A DNA stretch of 7,293 nucleotides from an uncultured Rhodospirillaceae bacterium (GCA_937916005.1 CALGIA010000574.1:1-7293); one strand, 5' to 3'; shown: positions 1 to 6,203, counted from the stretch's first letter. Made by a program: numbers and translations. Notes: generated by a model not told the origin, from the letters alone.

Positions 1-56
1 TTCAGGACTTTTTTGTGACGGGCGTGGGACGTTACGCCCCGTTTTACACGAGCCAT
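1..56 (-). CDS. rplT: Large ribosomal subunit protein L20 (bL20), N-terminal part
   Basis: bL20 binds 23S rRNA early in assembly of the large ribosomal subunit and, in E. coli, represses translation of its own operon. Only the first 18 codons are in the window. They read MARVKRGVTSHARHKKVL, which is the nearly invariant basic N-terminus of bL20. The ATG is preceded by a strong AGGAGG ribosome binding site with 8 bases of spacing, so the start is secure. It lies directly downstream of rpmI with 12 bases between stop and start, the usual rpmI-rplT pair, so the two are surely co-transcribed. The gene continues beyond the left window edge, and what follows it cannot be seen. Confidence 0.96.
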   Translation of the reverse strand, partial: MARVKRGVTSHARHKKVL

Positions 57-64
57 GGTCTTTT

Positions 65-70
65 CCTCCT
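65..70 (-). promoter_or_regulatory. Ribosome binding site of rplT, overlapping the rpmI stop codon
   Basis: AGGAGG on the minus strand, 8 bases before the rplT ATG. Its first two bases are the last two of the rpmI TAG stop codon (69-71), so ribosomes terminating on rpmI cover the rplT binding site. This suggests coupled translation of L35 and L20, which are made in equal amounts. Confidence 0.8.
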
Positions 71-266
71 ACAGATACGGCAGATATGAACGAACCATCT
101 TCTGATCGGCCGCCGCCATGACACTCATGCCACGGGCGTTTCGTTTCATTTTCTGGGACCGTTTGCGGAGGTTGTGCCGCTTGAACGCCGGGCCGGCTTT
201 GACGAGACCCGTACCGGTAACCCGGAACCGCTTCTTGGCTCCGCTCTTGGACTTTAGCTTGGGCAT
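69..266 (-). CDS. rpmI: Large ribosomal subunit protein L35 (bL35)
   Basis: This small basic protein of the large ribosomal subunit has 65 residues, the usual bL35 length. It starts MPKLKSKSGAKKRF, the family's hallmark N-terminus, followed by a KAGPAFKRHNLRKRS segment and a short acidic/hydrophobic tail ending in SYLPYL. An in-frame ATG exists 11 codons upstream (297-299). It is rejected because the extra residues are not part of bL35 and because GGAG at 273-276 sits 6 bases before the ATG at 264-266. The gene lies immediately upstream of rplT and is separated from infC by a 238-base gap that holds a long hairpin and a candidate promoter. In E. coli, rpmI-rplT is repressed by L20 binding the leader. 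No L20 site could be confirmed here by eye. Confidence 0.97.
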   Translation of the reverse strand: MPKLKSKSGAKKRFRVTGTGLVKAGPAFKRHNLRKRSQKMKRNARGMSVMAAADQKMVRSYLPYL

Positions 267-347
267 TTCCGTCTCCCATGAGTAGGGGGTTGACGACAAG
301 AGAGCGGTCTCGGCATGCCCTTACGCCGGATCACTCAAAGAGCGCGG

Positions 348-376
348 GTTATAACGGCCCGCCCCGGAGATAGCAA
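348..376 (-). promoter_or_regulatory. Candidate sigma-70-type promoter for rpmI-rplT
   Basis: On the minus strand, TTGCTA (371-376, four of six matches to TTGACA) is followed after exactly 17 bases by TATAAC (348-353, five of six matches to TATAAT). Transcription would begin near 340, leaving a leader of roughly 75 bases before rpmI, long enough for an L20-responsive structure. The site lies downstream of the infC-rpmI hairpin, which fits an independent start for rpmI-rplT. It rests on pattern matching only. Confidence 0.45.
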
Positions 377-408
377 GGAAAGAAGATGTGGGTTTCCGGG
401 GGAATCCG

Positions 409-482
409 CACCGGCCCGCCCTCTTTCCCGGTCCCCCAACAGGAACCTCCCATGGGGAACCGGGAAAGAGGGCGGGCCGGTG
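409..482 (-). repeat. Long near-perfect inverted repeat (hairpin) between infC and rpmI
   Basis: Positions 409-432 and 459-482 are a perfect 24-base inverted repeat. The stem continues inward through 433/458 and then five more pairs (434-438 with 453-457), leaving a 14-base loop at 439-452. In the minus-strand transcript the 433/458 step is a U-G wobble, giving an unbroken 30-pair helix. In a plus-strand transcript it would be an A-C mismatch. Weaker pairing continues outward (402-404 with 487-489, 406-407 with 484-485). The hairpin begins 22 bases after the infC stop. No run of U follows it (next come CGGATTCCCCC bases), so it is not a standard intrinsic terminator. It could instead be an RNase III site, an mRNA-stabilising 3' structure, a U-less terminator, or a REP/MITE-like palindromic element. 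Confidence 0.9.
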
Positions 483-504
483 TGAGTTCAGGCGGAAATC
501 AGCG

Positions 505-1041
505 CTATTTAGGCGCCACCACCATGATCATCTGACGGCCTTCCATTTTCGGAAACTGCTCGACCTTGGCCACTTCCAGGACATCGTCCTTGACCCGGTT
601 GAGCACCTGCAGCCCGAGTTCCTGATGGGCCATTTCACGGCCCCGGAAACGCAGGGTCACCTTGACCTTGTCGCCCTCATCCAGGAATTTGCGCATGGAC
701 CGCATTTTTACGTCGTAATCATGGGTTTCGATCCCGGGACGGAATTTGACTTCCTTGATATCGACTGTTTTCTGCCGCTTGCGGGCTTCGTTCTTTTTCT
801 TCTGGTTTTCGTATTTGAGCTTGCCGTAATCAAGGATCTTGCACACCGGCGGATCGACATTGGGCGACACAACGACAAGATCGAGGCCTTGTTCGGCGGC
901 CATTTCAATCGCTTCCTGCGTGTTGATGACACCGACAACGGTGCCATCTGCTTCTACGAGACGTACACTCGCGGACTTAATGGTCTCATTGACCTGCCGA
1001 TCATCGCGTACGGGCGGAGCAAAGGGAGGGGGTCTGGCTAT
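505..1041 (-). CDS. infC: Translation initiation factor IF-3, with ATA start codon
   Basis: IF-3 binds the small ribosomal subunit, prevents premature joining of the large subunit, and proofreads the start codon and initiator tRNA. The 178-residue protein has the N-domain at about 15-83 (VNETIKSASVRLV, then GLDLVVVSPNVDPPVCKILDYGK), a Lys-rich linker at 77-91 and the C-domain at 92-178 with the signature VTLRFRGREMAHQELG. The longest ATG-initiated frame begins only at 903, inside the N-domain, so it cannot be the true start. Reading upstream in frame gives the expected ARPPPFAPPVRDDRQVNE N-terminus immediately after an ATA codon (1039-1041). That codon lies 7 bases after AAGGA, and no ATG, GTG or TTG is available before the in-frame stop at 1078-1080. 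Rare start codons on infC are a known device by which IF-3 represses its own synthesis (AUU in E. coli). It follows thrS on the same strand after 98 bases. Confidence 0.95.
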   Translation of the reverse strand: MARPPPFAPPVRDDRQVNETIKSASVRLVEADGTVVGVINTQEAIEMAAEQGLDLVVVSPNVDPPVCKILDYGKLKYENQKKKNEARKRQKTVDIKEVKFRPGIETHDYDVKMRSMRKFLDEGDKVKVTLRFRGREMAHQELGLQVLNRVKDDVLEVAKVEQFPKMEGRQMIMVVAPK

Positions 1042-1048
1042 GGAATTT

Positions 1049-1053
1049 TCCTT
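1049..1053 (-). promoter_or_regulatory. Ribosome binding site that fixes the infC ATA start
   Basis: AAGGA on the minus strand, with 7 bases between it and the ATA at 1039-1041. This is ideal spacing and is the main evidence that translation begins at this non-standard codon. Confidence 0.75.
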
Positions 1054-1058
1054 TAAAG

Positions 1059-1100
1059 TTTCAGTTCGTGGTTCAGTTCAGGGTTCGGTTTCGGTTTCAG
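1059..1100 (-). repeat. CYGAA-type short repeats in the thrS-infC gap (infC leader)
   Basis: About seven head-to-tail copies of a 5-7 base unit fill this stretch. In the transcript they read CTGAAA, CCGAAA, CCGAA, CCCTGAA, CTGAA, CCACGAA, CTGAAA. The transcript strand is almost free of U here, so the leader should be single-stranded directly upstream of the infC ribosome binding site. Possible meanings are a ribosome standby or S1-binding stretch, a protein-binding repeat, or slippage-generated filler. The rest of the 98-base gap (1042-1139) shows no terminator and no convincing promoter, so thrS and infC may share a transcript. Confidence 0.6.
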
Positions 1101-1139
1101 CTTAATTGGGGCTCGTCGTATCGCAATTCAACGGCATCT

Positions 1140-3092
1140 TCAAGCCATCGGTCCGCGAGCTTCAAGGGCAAGTCTATCGATCGCATCATCCAACGCAAGG
1201 ATTTCCTGATCCTTGCCGCCAAGCCGGCGCATGGCGACTTGCCGGTCCGCCATCTCGTTCTTGCCCACGACCAGCATGACCGGCGCCTTGGCCACGCTGT
1301 GTTCCCGTATCTTATAGCCGATCTTTTCATTGCGCAGGTCGCATTCGACGCGCAACCCGGCGGCCTGCAAGGCGGCGGTCACATCACTTGCATAGTCATC
1401 AGCGTCGGATGTGATGGTCGCGACCACGATTTGCACCGGCGCAAGCCACAAGGGCATCTTTCCCGCATAGTTTTCGATCAAAATGCCGATAAAACGCTCG
1501 AATGAGCCCAGAATCGCGCGGTGGAGCATCACCGGACGGTGTTTTTCGCCATCTTCGCCGATATAGGACGCGTCAAGCCGCTCGGGCAGGACGAAATCGA
1601 CCTGCAGCGTGCCGCATTGCCAGTCGCGCCCGATGGCGTCGCGCAGCACGAACTCGAGCTTGGGGCCATAGAATGCCCCTTCACCGGGGTTGAGCGTGTA
1701 ATCGAGCCCGGACGCTTCGACCGCGGCGGTCAGCGCCGACTCGGCCTTGTCCCATGTCGCATCCTCGCCGGCCCGCACCTCGGGCCGGTCGGCGAACTTG
1801 ACAGCCACGTCGGTGAAGCCGCAATCGGCGTAGACGCTCATCAACAGATCGCAGAACGCGCGCGTCTCCCCGGTGATCTGATCCTCGGTGCAGAAGATAT
1901 GGGCGTCGTCCTGGGTGAACGCGCGGACGCGCATCAGCCCGTGCAGCGCGCCGGACGGCTCATAGCGGTGGCACGATCCGAACTCGGCCATCCTCAGAGG
2001 CAGATCCCGGTAGCTGGTGATGCCGTGCTTGAATATCTGTACATGCCCCGGGCAGTTCATCGGCTTGAGGGCGAGCACGCGGCCGTCCTCGGTGTCGGCC
2101 GTGAACATATGCTCGCGGAACTTCTCCCAATGACCGGAAGATTCCCACAATCCCCGGTCGATCAGCTGCGGCGTCCTGACCTCGACATAATTCGCCGCCT
2201 CGAGCCGCGTCCGGATATAGCTCTGCAATACGCGATAAAGCGTCCAGCCTTTCGGATGCCAGAACGCCGACCCGATGGCTTCCTCCTGGAAGTGGAACAG
2301 ATCCATCTCGCGCCCGAGCCGTCGATGGTCCCGCTTTTCCGCTTCCTCGAGCTGGAAAAGATGGGCCTTGAGCTCCTTTTCGTCGCGCCACGAGGTGCCG
2401 TAGATCCGCTGCAGCATCTCGTTCCTGGAATCGCCCCGCCAATAGGCGCCCGCGACCTTCAGCAGCTTGAACCCCTTGCCCACATGGCCGGTCGACGGCA
2501 GATGGGGCCCACGGCACAGATCGAGCCAATCGCCCTGGCGGTACACCGTGATGGTTTCCGACGGCGGCAATTCCTCGACAATCTGCGCCTTGTATTTTTC
2601 GCCCTTGTCGGAGAAGTGGCGGATCGCGTCAATGCGCTGCCATTCCTCGCGCAGCAGCGGCGCGTCGCGCGTGATGATCTCATGCATCTTGGCCTCGATC
2701 TTGTCGAGATCATCGATGGAAAACGGCAGGTCGCGCGCAAAATCGTAATAAAACCCGTCTTCGATGGCCGGACCGATGGTTACCTGGGTGCCGGGATATA
2801 GCTCCTGCACCGCTTCGGCCATGACATGGGCGGTATCGTGCCGGATCAATTCCAGCGCTTCGTCCGACTTGCGGGTGATGATGGCGATTGTCGCTTCGCC
2901 GGCGATGGTCACGCCGAGATCGCGCAGATCCCCATCGACCCGGATTGCGATGGCGGCCTTGGCCAGTCCGGGGCCGATATCGGCGGCGATGTGGGCGCCC
3001 GTCACGGCATGGTCATAGCGGCGCACGCTCCCATCGGGGAGGGTCACTGCTGTCGCTGTCGCCGCGTCTCGCTGTTCGCTAGCGCTGGTCAT
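1140..3092 (-). CDS. thrS: Threonyl-tRNA synthetase
   Basis: This enzyme charges tRNA-Thr with threonine using ATP in the cytoplasm and hydrolyses mischarged Ser-tRNA-Thr. The 650-residue protein has the full class II ThrRS layout. A TGS domain lies at about 15-75. The editing domain spans about 80-240, with H85-x3-H89 and C193-x3-H197 matching the editing-site residues. The catalytic core spans about 255-545, with zinc ligands C347 (in PMNCPGH), H398 (in QDDAHIF) and H524 (in MLHRAILGS), motif 2 around FGSCHRYEPSGALHGLMRVR and motif 3 at HRAILGSFERFIGILIE. An anticodon-binding domain at about 550-640 contains AAGLRVECDLRNEKIGYKIR. The ATG is the first possible start, with a stop four codons upstream (3102-3104), though the Shine-Dalgarno is weak. 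Only 41 bases separate it from the upstream glycosyltransferase, and no strong promoter is visible there. It may be read through from that operon or use a promoter inside the preceding gene. No T-box or tRNA-like leader was recognised. Confidence 0.98.
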   Translation of the reverse strand: MTSASEQRDAATATAVTLPDGSVRRYDHAVTGAHIAADIGPGLAKAAIAIRVDGDLRDLGVTIAGEATIAIITRKSDEALELIRHDTAHVMAEAVQELYPGTQVTIGPAIEDGFYYDFARDLPFSIDDLDKIEAKMHEIITRDAPLLREEWQRIDAIRHFSDKGEKYKAQIVEELPPSETITVYRQGDWLDLCRGPHLPSTGHVGKGFKLLKVAGAYWRGDSRNEMLQRIYGTSWRDEKELKAHLFQLEEAEKRDHRRLGREMDLFHFQEEAIGSAFWHPKGWTLYRVLQSYIRTRLEAANYVEVRTPQLIDRGLWESSGHWEKFREHMFTADTEDGRVLALKPMNCPGHVQIFKHGITSYRDLPLRMAEFGSCHRYEPSGALHGLMRVRAFTQDDAHIFCTEDQITGETRAFCDLLMSVYADCGFTDVAVKFADRPEVRAGEDATWDKAESALTAAVEASGLDYTLNPGEGAFYGPKLEFVLRDAIGRDWQCGTLQVDFVLPERLDASYIGEDGEKHRPVMLHRAILGSFERFIGILIENYAGKMPLWLAPVQIVVATITSDADDYASDVTAALQAAGLRVECDLRNEKIGYKIREHSVAKAPVMLVVGKNEMADRQVAMRRLGGKDQEILALDDAIDRLALEARGPMA

Positions 3093-3133
3093 GTTGTTTT
3101 TTCACGCACAATGGTCACGATAATGAAATGCGT

Positions 3134-4057
3134 TTAACGCAAACTTAAAGCCGCCGCAACGTCCGGAACGGCAAGATCGGCCAGATTCTCCGATTCCAGC
3201 ACGGAAACCGCCGGTCCCCGGGGCTGAGTCAACGCCGGGTCGGAGGCCGCCGAAAACAGAATCAACGCCGGACACCCCGCCGCCGCGACCAGATGCATGG
3301 GCCCCGTATCATTGCCGACGGCGCCGGCGGCATTGCGCGCCAATGCGGCGATTTGGGCGAAGCCGGTGTCGCCGGTGAGGTCGCGCGCGCCGGGACAAAG
3401 CGCACAAATCCGTGCCGCCAGGTCCCGTTCCTGGGCCCCGCCCAGCACAACGGGCTGAACGCCCCGGGCGGCCAAATCCCGGGCCAGCGCGGCGAAGCTG
3501 TCCACGGGCCAGCGTTTGTCCGGGCGATGGGCCGCGCCGCCGGGAACCAGAAGCACATAGGGATCATCAAGCCCGAACCGGGCCACATCGGCGGAACACC
3601 AGGATAAATCAGCCGCCGGAACCGGATCGATCCCCGCATCGCCGAGCTGTTCGGCCTGACGGTCGATGGTATGCATGAAATCGCGGCGGGGGTTGCGGTG
3701 GGGGTGCGAACACCCGGCGGCGATGCCGGACCATGGGGGGCGCGGGCCCGGACCCATCAGCCGGTAATACCAATTGCTGCGGTCGGAGGTCTGCAAATCA
3801 TAGACAAAATCGAAATTTCCCGACCGCAACCGGCGCCGCAGCGCCAGCCACGATCGGGGCCGCAGCAGTTTCGGCCGTTCATCGGTCCAGATTTCATCGA
3901 AATAGGGGCTGTCGCCCATGAACCCCGCATAGGGCGCGGTGGTCAGCAGCGTGATTCTGGCGCCGGCGTGGGCCTTGCGGATCGCGGCGAAGGGCCCGAG
4001 CGATAAAACCATATCGCCCAGCGCACCGAGCCTGATGACCAATATGCGCGCGCTCAT
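3134..4057 (-). CDS. Glycosyltransferase family 9 protein (ADP-heptosyltransferase-like)
   Basis: A 307-residue GT-B fold sugar transferase of the WaaC/WaaF/RfaF type, likely acting on the cytoplasmic face of the inner membrane in lipopolysaccharide or another surface glycan. The N-terminal half starts ILVIRLGALGDMVLSLGPF, where D15 matches the catalytic aspartate of heptosyltransferases, and continues with a Rossmann strand-helix pattern and DFVYDLQTSDRS. The C-terminal half has VPGGAAHRPDKRWP (about 171-184, K181) and the family signature GNDTGPMHLVAAAGCP (about 248-263), which binds the nucleotide sugar. There is no signal peptide or membrane segment. Its ATG overlaps the stop of the upstream family 4 glycosyltransferase (ATGA), so translation is coupled. 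Donor and acceptor cannot be read from the sequence. ADP-heptose is the family default but other sugars are possible. Confidence 0.9.
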   Translation of the reverse strand: MSARILVIRLGALGDMVLSLGPFAAIRKAHAGARITLLTTAPYAGFMGDSPYFDEIWTDERPKLLRPRSWLALRRRLRSGNFDFVYDLQTSDRSNWYYRLMGPGPRPPWSGIAAGCSHPHRNPRRDFMHTIDRQAEQLGDAGIDPVPAADLSWCSADVARFGLDDPYVLLVPGGAAHRPDKRWPVDSFAALARDLAARGVQPVVLGGAQERDLAARICALCPGARDLTGDTGFAQIAALARNAAGAVGNDTGPMHLVAAAGCPALILFSAASDPALTQPRGPAVSVLESENLADLAVPDVAAALSLR

Positions 4058-5316
4058 GCCCCGGCCTGTCCGCCCGGTCGTCCCCCCACCAGGCCGACGC
4101 CGCGCCTTCCGACCATCAATTCCTTATAGACGGCCAATGTCTTGGCGCACATGTCATCCTTGGCGAAATTCTTGTGAACGTGGGCCACGGCCCGTTCCGC
4201 CATGGCTTCCCGTTCCAGGGCAGTCAGCGCCAGCGCCTTTTCCAGGGCCGCCGCCATTGAATCGGGATCGCCGGGCGTGGCCAGCCATCCGGTGACGCCG
4301 TCCGGCAGCACGGTTTCCCGCGCCGCGCCATGATCGGTCGCGATCACCGGCCGTCCCATGGCCTGGGCCTCGGCGGCGACGCGGCCAAAGGCTTCCGGAT
4401 CGGTCGAGGCCGACACCACCACGTCGGCGACCATGTAGGCGGCGGCCATATCGCGGCAGTCCCCGACGATCTGCACGATATCGGCGAGCCCGGCGCGCGC
4501 CACATGGGCGTCAAGATCGTTCCGGTAACTGGACCGGCCCTGTTCATCGCCGACCAGCACGCAGCGGAGATCGCGGCGGCCAAGGCGCGCCAGGGCCTCG
4601 ATCAGGATTTCATGGCCCTTCCAGCGGGTCAGCCGGCCCGGCAGCAGAATGACCGGGACGCCATCGGACAGCCGCCATGCATTGGACAGCTGGATCATCC
4701 GTTCAGCCGACACGGCGTTGGCGTTGAAGATCGTAAAATCGATGCCGCGCGGAATGGTGCGCACCCGGTCGGGACCGGCCTGGTACAGGGACTCGATACG
4801 GTCGGCGATGAACTGGGAAATCGCGATGACCCGTTCACCCCTGGCCATGATCGAATTATAAATATGCTTCAGGTGATTCGATTCGCCATACGCGCCATGA
4901 AACGTGGTCATGAAACGCGCGCCCGTCCGCGCCGCCGCGCGGCGCGCGCACCATGCGGGCGCCCGGCTTCTGGCATGAACGATATCGACCCGGCGGTCGC
5001 GGATCAGCGCTTCCAGCGCCCTTGTGTTGCGGCGCATGACCAGCGGATTCTTGCTGAAAACCGGCATGGTGATATGTTCGCCGCCGGCCCGTTCGACCTC
5101 ACGCACCATGGGGCCGCCGCCGGACACGACCAGCGCAATACCGCCGGATTGTGCGATTGCGGCGGTAATATCGACTGTTCCCCGTTCGACTCCGCCGGTC
5201 TGCAACATCGGCAATATCTGAAGGATGACGGGCGCCGATGATTTCCCGGCGGGAACTTCGGTGCTATGATCGGGCTTCGCAGAACCAGGTTCGGATGCGT
5301 CCATGAAAATCCGCAT
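4054..5316 (-). CDS. Glycosyltransferase family 4 protein
   Basis: A 420-residue retaining GT-B glycosyltransferase that probably transfers a sugar from a nucleotide donor onto a surface glycan or lipid carrier in the cytoplasm. The acceptor-side domain begins at about 29 with VILQILPMLQTGGVERGTVDI. The donor-side domain holds LLPGRLTRWKGHEILIEAL (about 224-242, R228 and K233) and the E-x7-E motif E308-AFGRVAA-E316, followed by GRPVIATDHGAARETV. The first 28 residues are a polar extension outside the fold, and the Gly-rich tail (about 402-420) is also non-conserved. Two starts are possible, ATG at 5314-5316 or at 5302-5304. Neither has a clear Shine-Dalgarno, and the longer is listed. It is coupled to the following family 9 enzyme by a 4-base overlap and is divergent from the hydrolase gene with only 6 bases between start codons. 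Substrate unknown. Confidence 0.92.
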   Translation of the reverse strand: MRIFMDASEPGSAKPDHSTEVPAGKSSAPVILQILPMLQTGGVERGTVDITAAIAQSGGIALVVSGGGPMVREVERAGGEHITMPVFSKNPLVMRRNTRALEALIRDRRVDIVHARSRAPAWCARRAAARTGARFMTTFHGAYGESNHLKHIYNSIMARGERVIAISQFIADRIESLYQAGPDRVRTIPRGIDFTIFNANAVSAERMIQLSNAWRLSDGVPVILLPGRLTRWKGHEILIEALARLGRRDLRCVLVGDEQGRSSYRNDLDAHVARAGLADIVQIVGDCRDMAAAYMVADVVVSASTDPEAFGRVAAEAQAMGRPVIATDHGAARETVLPDGVTGWLATPGDPDSMAAALEKALALTALEREAMAERAVAHVHKNFAKDDMCAKTLAVYKELMVGRRGVGLVGGRPGGQAGA

Positions 5317-5322
5317 AATTCA

Positions 5323-6201
5323 ATGACAGATACAACGACGACGACGCAACCGCCAACCACAGATGGGCCGGCAACTTTAGCACGCAACGACGGCGCGGCA
5401 ATCGCATATCACAGAACCGCCCCCAGAAACACGTCCAAAAACACGCCCAAAGAAATTAGCGCCAATGACGTCGAATTAAAGGACGGTGACCTAAAGGACG
5501 GGGGGGCGGAAAATTCCCCGGGCGTCATCTTCATGGGCGGCTTCCGGTCCGACATGACCGGGTCCAAGGCGCTGGCGCTGGAACGGATGTGCCGGGATGA
5601 GGGCCGCGGCTTCGTGCGGTTCGATTATTTCGGCCACGGGCAATCGTCGGGCGATTTCACCGACGGGACCATCGGGCGCTGGACCGACGACGCCGTGGCG
5701 GTGCTGGACGAGCTCACCGACGGTCCGCAAATCCTGGTCGGGTCGTCCATGGGGGGATGGATCATGCTGCTGGCGGCGCTGGCCCGCCCGCGCCGGGTCG
5801 CCGGGCTGGTCGGCATCGCCGCCGCGCCGGATTTCACCGAAGAGTTGATCTGGCAACAGGCGACGCCCGAAATCCGCGCGACCCTCCAACAGGACGGCGT
5901 CTATTTCGAGCCGACCGAGTATGACGACGCGCCCTACCCCATCACCCTGAAGCTGATCGAGGAAGGAAGGGCGCATCTGTTGCTGGAACGGCCGATCGCC
6001 CTGCACTGCCCGGTGCGGCTGTTCCACGGCATGCGCGACCATGACGTGCCCTGGAGCACGGCGACACGAATCTCCGACGCCCTGCTGACTGAAGACGTGC
6101 GCATCTTCCTGGTCAAGGACGGCGACCACCGCCTGTCCCGCGACAGCGACCTCGACCGCCTCTGCACCGCCGTCGGCGGGCTGTGCCGCCTGGTGGGTTA
6201 G
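5323..6201 (+). CDS. Alpha/beta hydrolase of the ABHD10 acyl-thioesterase type
   Basis: A 292-residue serine hydrolase resembling ABHD10, the mitochondrial protein depalmitoylase/acyl-glucuronide esterase, so a thioesterase or carboxylesterase role is likely. Features in order: oxyanion-hole strand VIFMGGFRSDM (68-78), FDYFGHGQSSG (100-110), the nucleophile elbow GSSMGG with S142 inside GPQILVGSSMGGW, HGMRDHDVPW with acid D239, and DGDHRLS with H269. This completes a Ser-Asp-His triad aligned with ABHD10. There is no signal peptide. The chosen ATG (5323) fits the family because the NDGAAIAYHR strand follows after a short polar leader of Thr repeats. A further in-frame ATG at 5266 would lie inside the divergent glycosyltransferase gene and is unlikely. 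No Shine-Dalgarno is seen. Residues about 35-65 are an unusual polar insertion built from small tandem duplications, between the first strand and the oxyanion strand. The gene ends 2 bases from the convergent SDR gene. The physiological substrate is not predictable. Confidence 0.9.
   Translation: MTDTTTTTQPPTTDGPATLARNDGAAIAYHRTAPRNTSKNTPKEISANDVELKDGDLKDGGAENSPGVIFMGGFRSDMTGSKALALERMCRDEGRGFVRFDYFGHGQSSGDFTDGTIGRWTDDAVAVLDELTDGPQILVGSSMGGWIMLLAALARPRRVAGLVGIAAAPDFTEELIWQQATPEIRATLQQDGVYFEPTEYDDAPYPITLKLIEEGRAHLLLERPIALHCPVRLFHGMRDHDVPWSTATRISDALLTEDVRIFLVKDGDHRLSRDSDLDRLCTAVGGLCRLVG
5427..5506 (+). repeat. Tandem duplications and a G7 tract inside the hydrolase gene
   Basis: Two near-identical 13-base copies of AAACACGYCCAAA (5427-5439 and 5439-5451, period 12) encode NTSK-NTPK. 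Two copies of TAAAGGACGG (5477-5486 and 5492-5501, period 15) encode ELKDG-DLKDG. A run of seven G follows at 5500-5506. Together they make up most of a roughly 30-residue polar insertion not expected in the hydrolase fold. The pattern suggests growth by replication slippage. Reading frame is kept on both sides. Confidence 0.75.
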
Positions 6202-6203
6202 GT

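Noticed and set aside
297..299. Upstream in-frame ATG as the rpmI start
   Set aside because: It would add 11 residues not found in bL35 and ignores the well-placed ribosome binding site before the ATG at 264-266.
409..482. Standard intrinsic terminator after infC
   Set aside because: The stem is strong but no U-run follows it on either strand, so it is recorded as an inverted repeat of uncertain role.
388..1056. 222-codon plus-strand frame covering the infC-rpmI hairpin and infC
   Set aside because: It overlaps the conserved infC on the other strand and begins in the inverted repeat, with no recognisable protein features.
1521..2801. 426-codon open frame on the plus strand opposite thrS
   Set aside because: It lies wholly antisense to an intact, clearly recognised thrS. 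Long antisense frames are expected in GC-rich coding DNA, and the product shows no family motif.
3130..3140. Small palindrome GCGTTTAACGC at the end of the family 9 gene
   Set aside because: Arms of only 5 bases overlapping the stop codon. Too short to call a terminator or operator.
4330..5241. 303-codon open frame on the plus strand opposite the family 4 glycosyltransferase
   Set aside because: It is antisense to a gene with complete GT4 motifs, and its His/Gly/Arg-rich composition is typical of a shadow frame.
5491..6129. 212-codon minus-strand frame opposite the hydrolase
   Set aside because: The plus-strand frame carries a full catalytic triad. The antisense product has only low-complexity His/Arg/Gln content.
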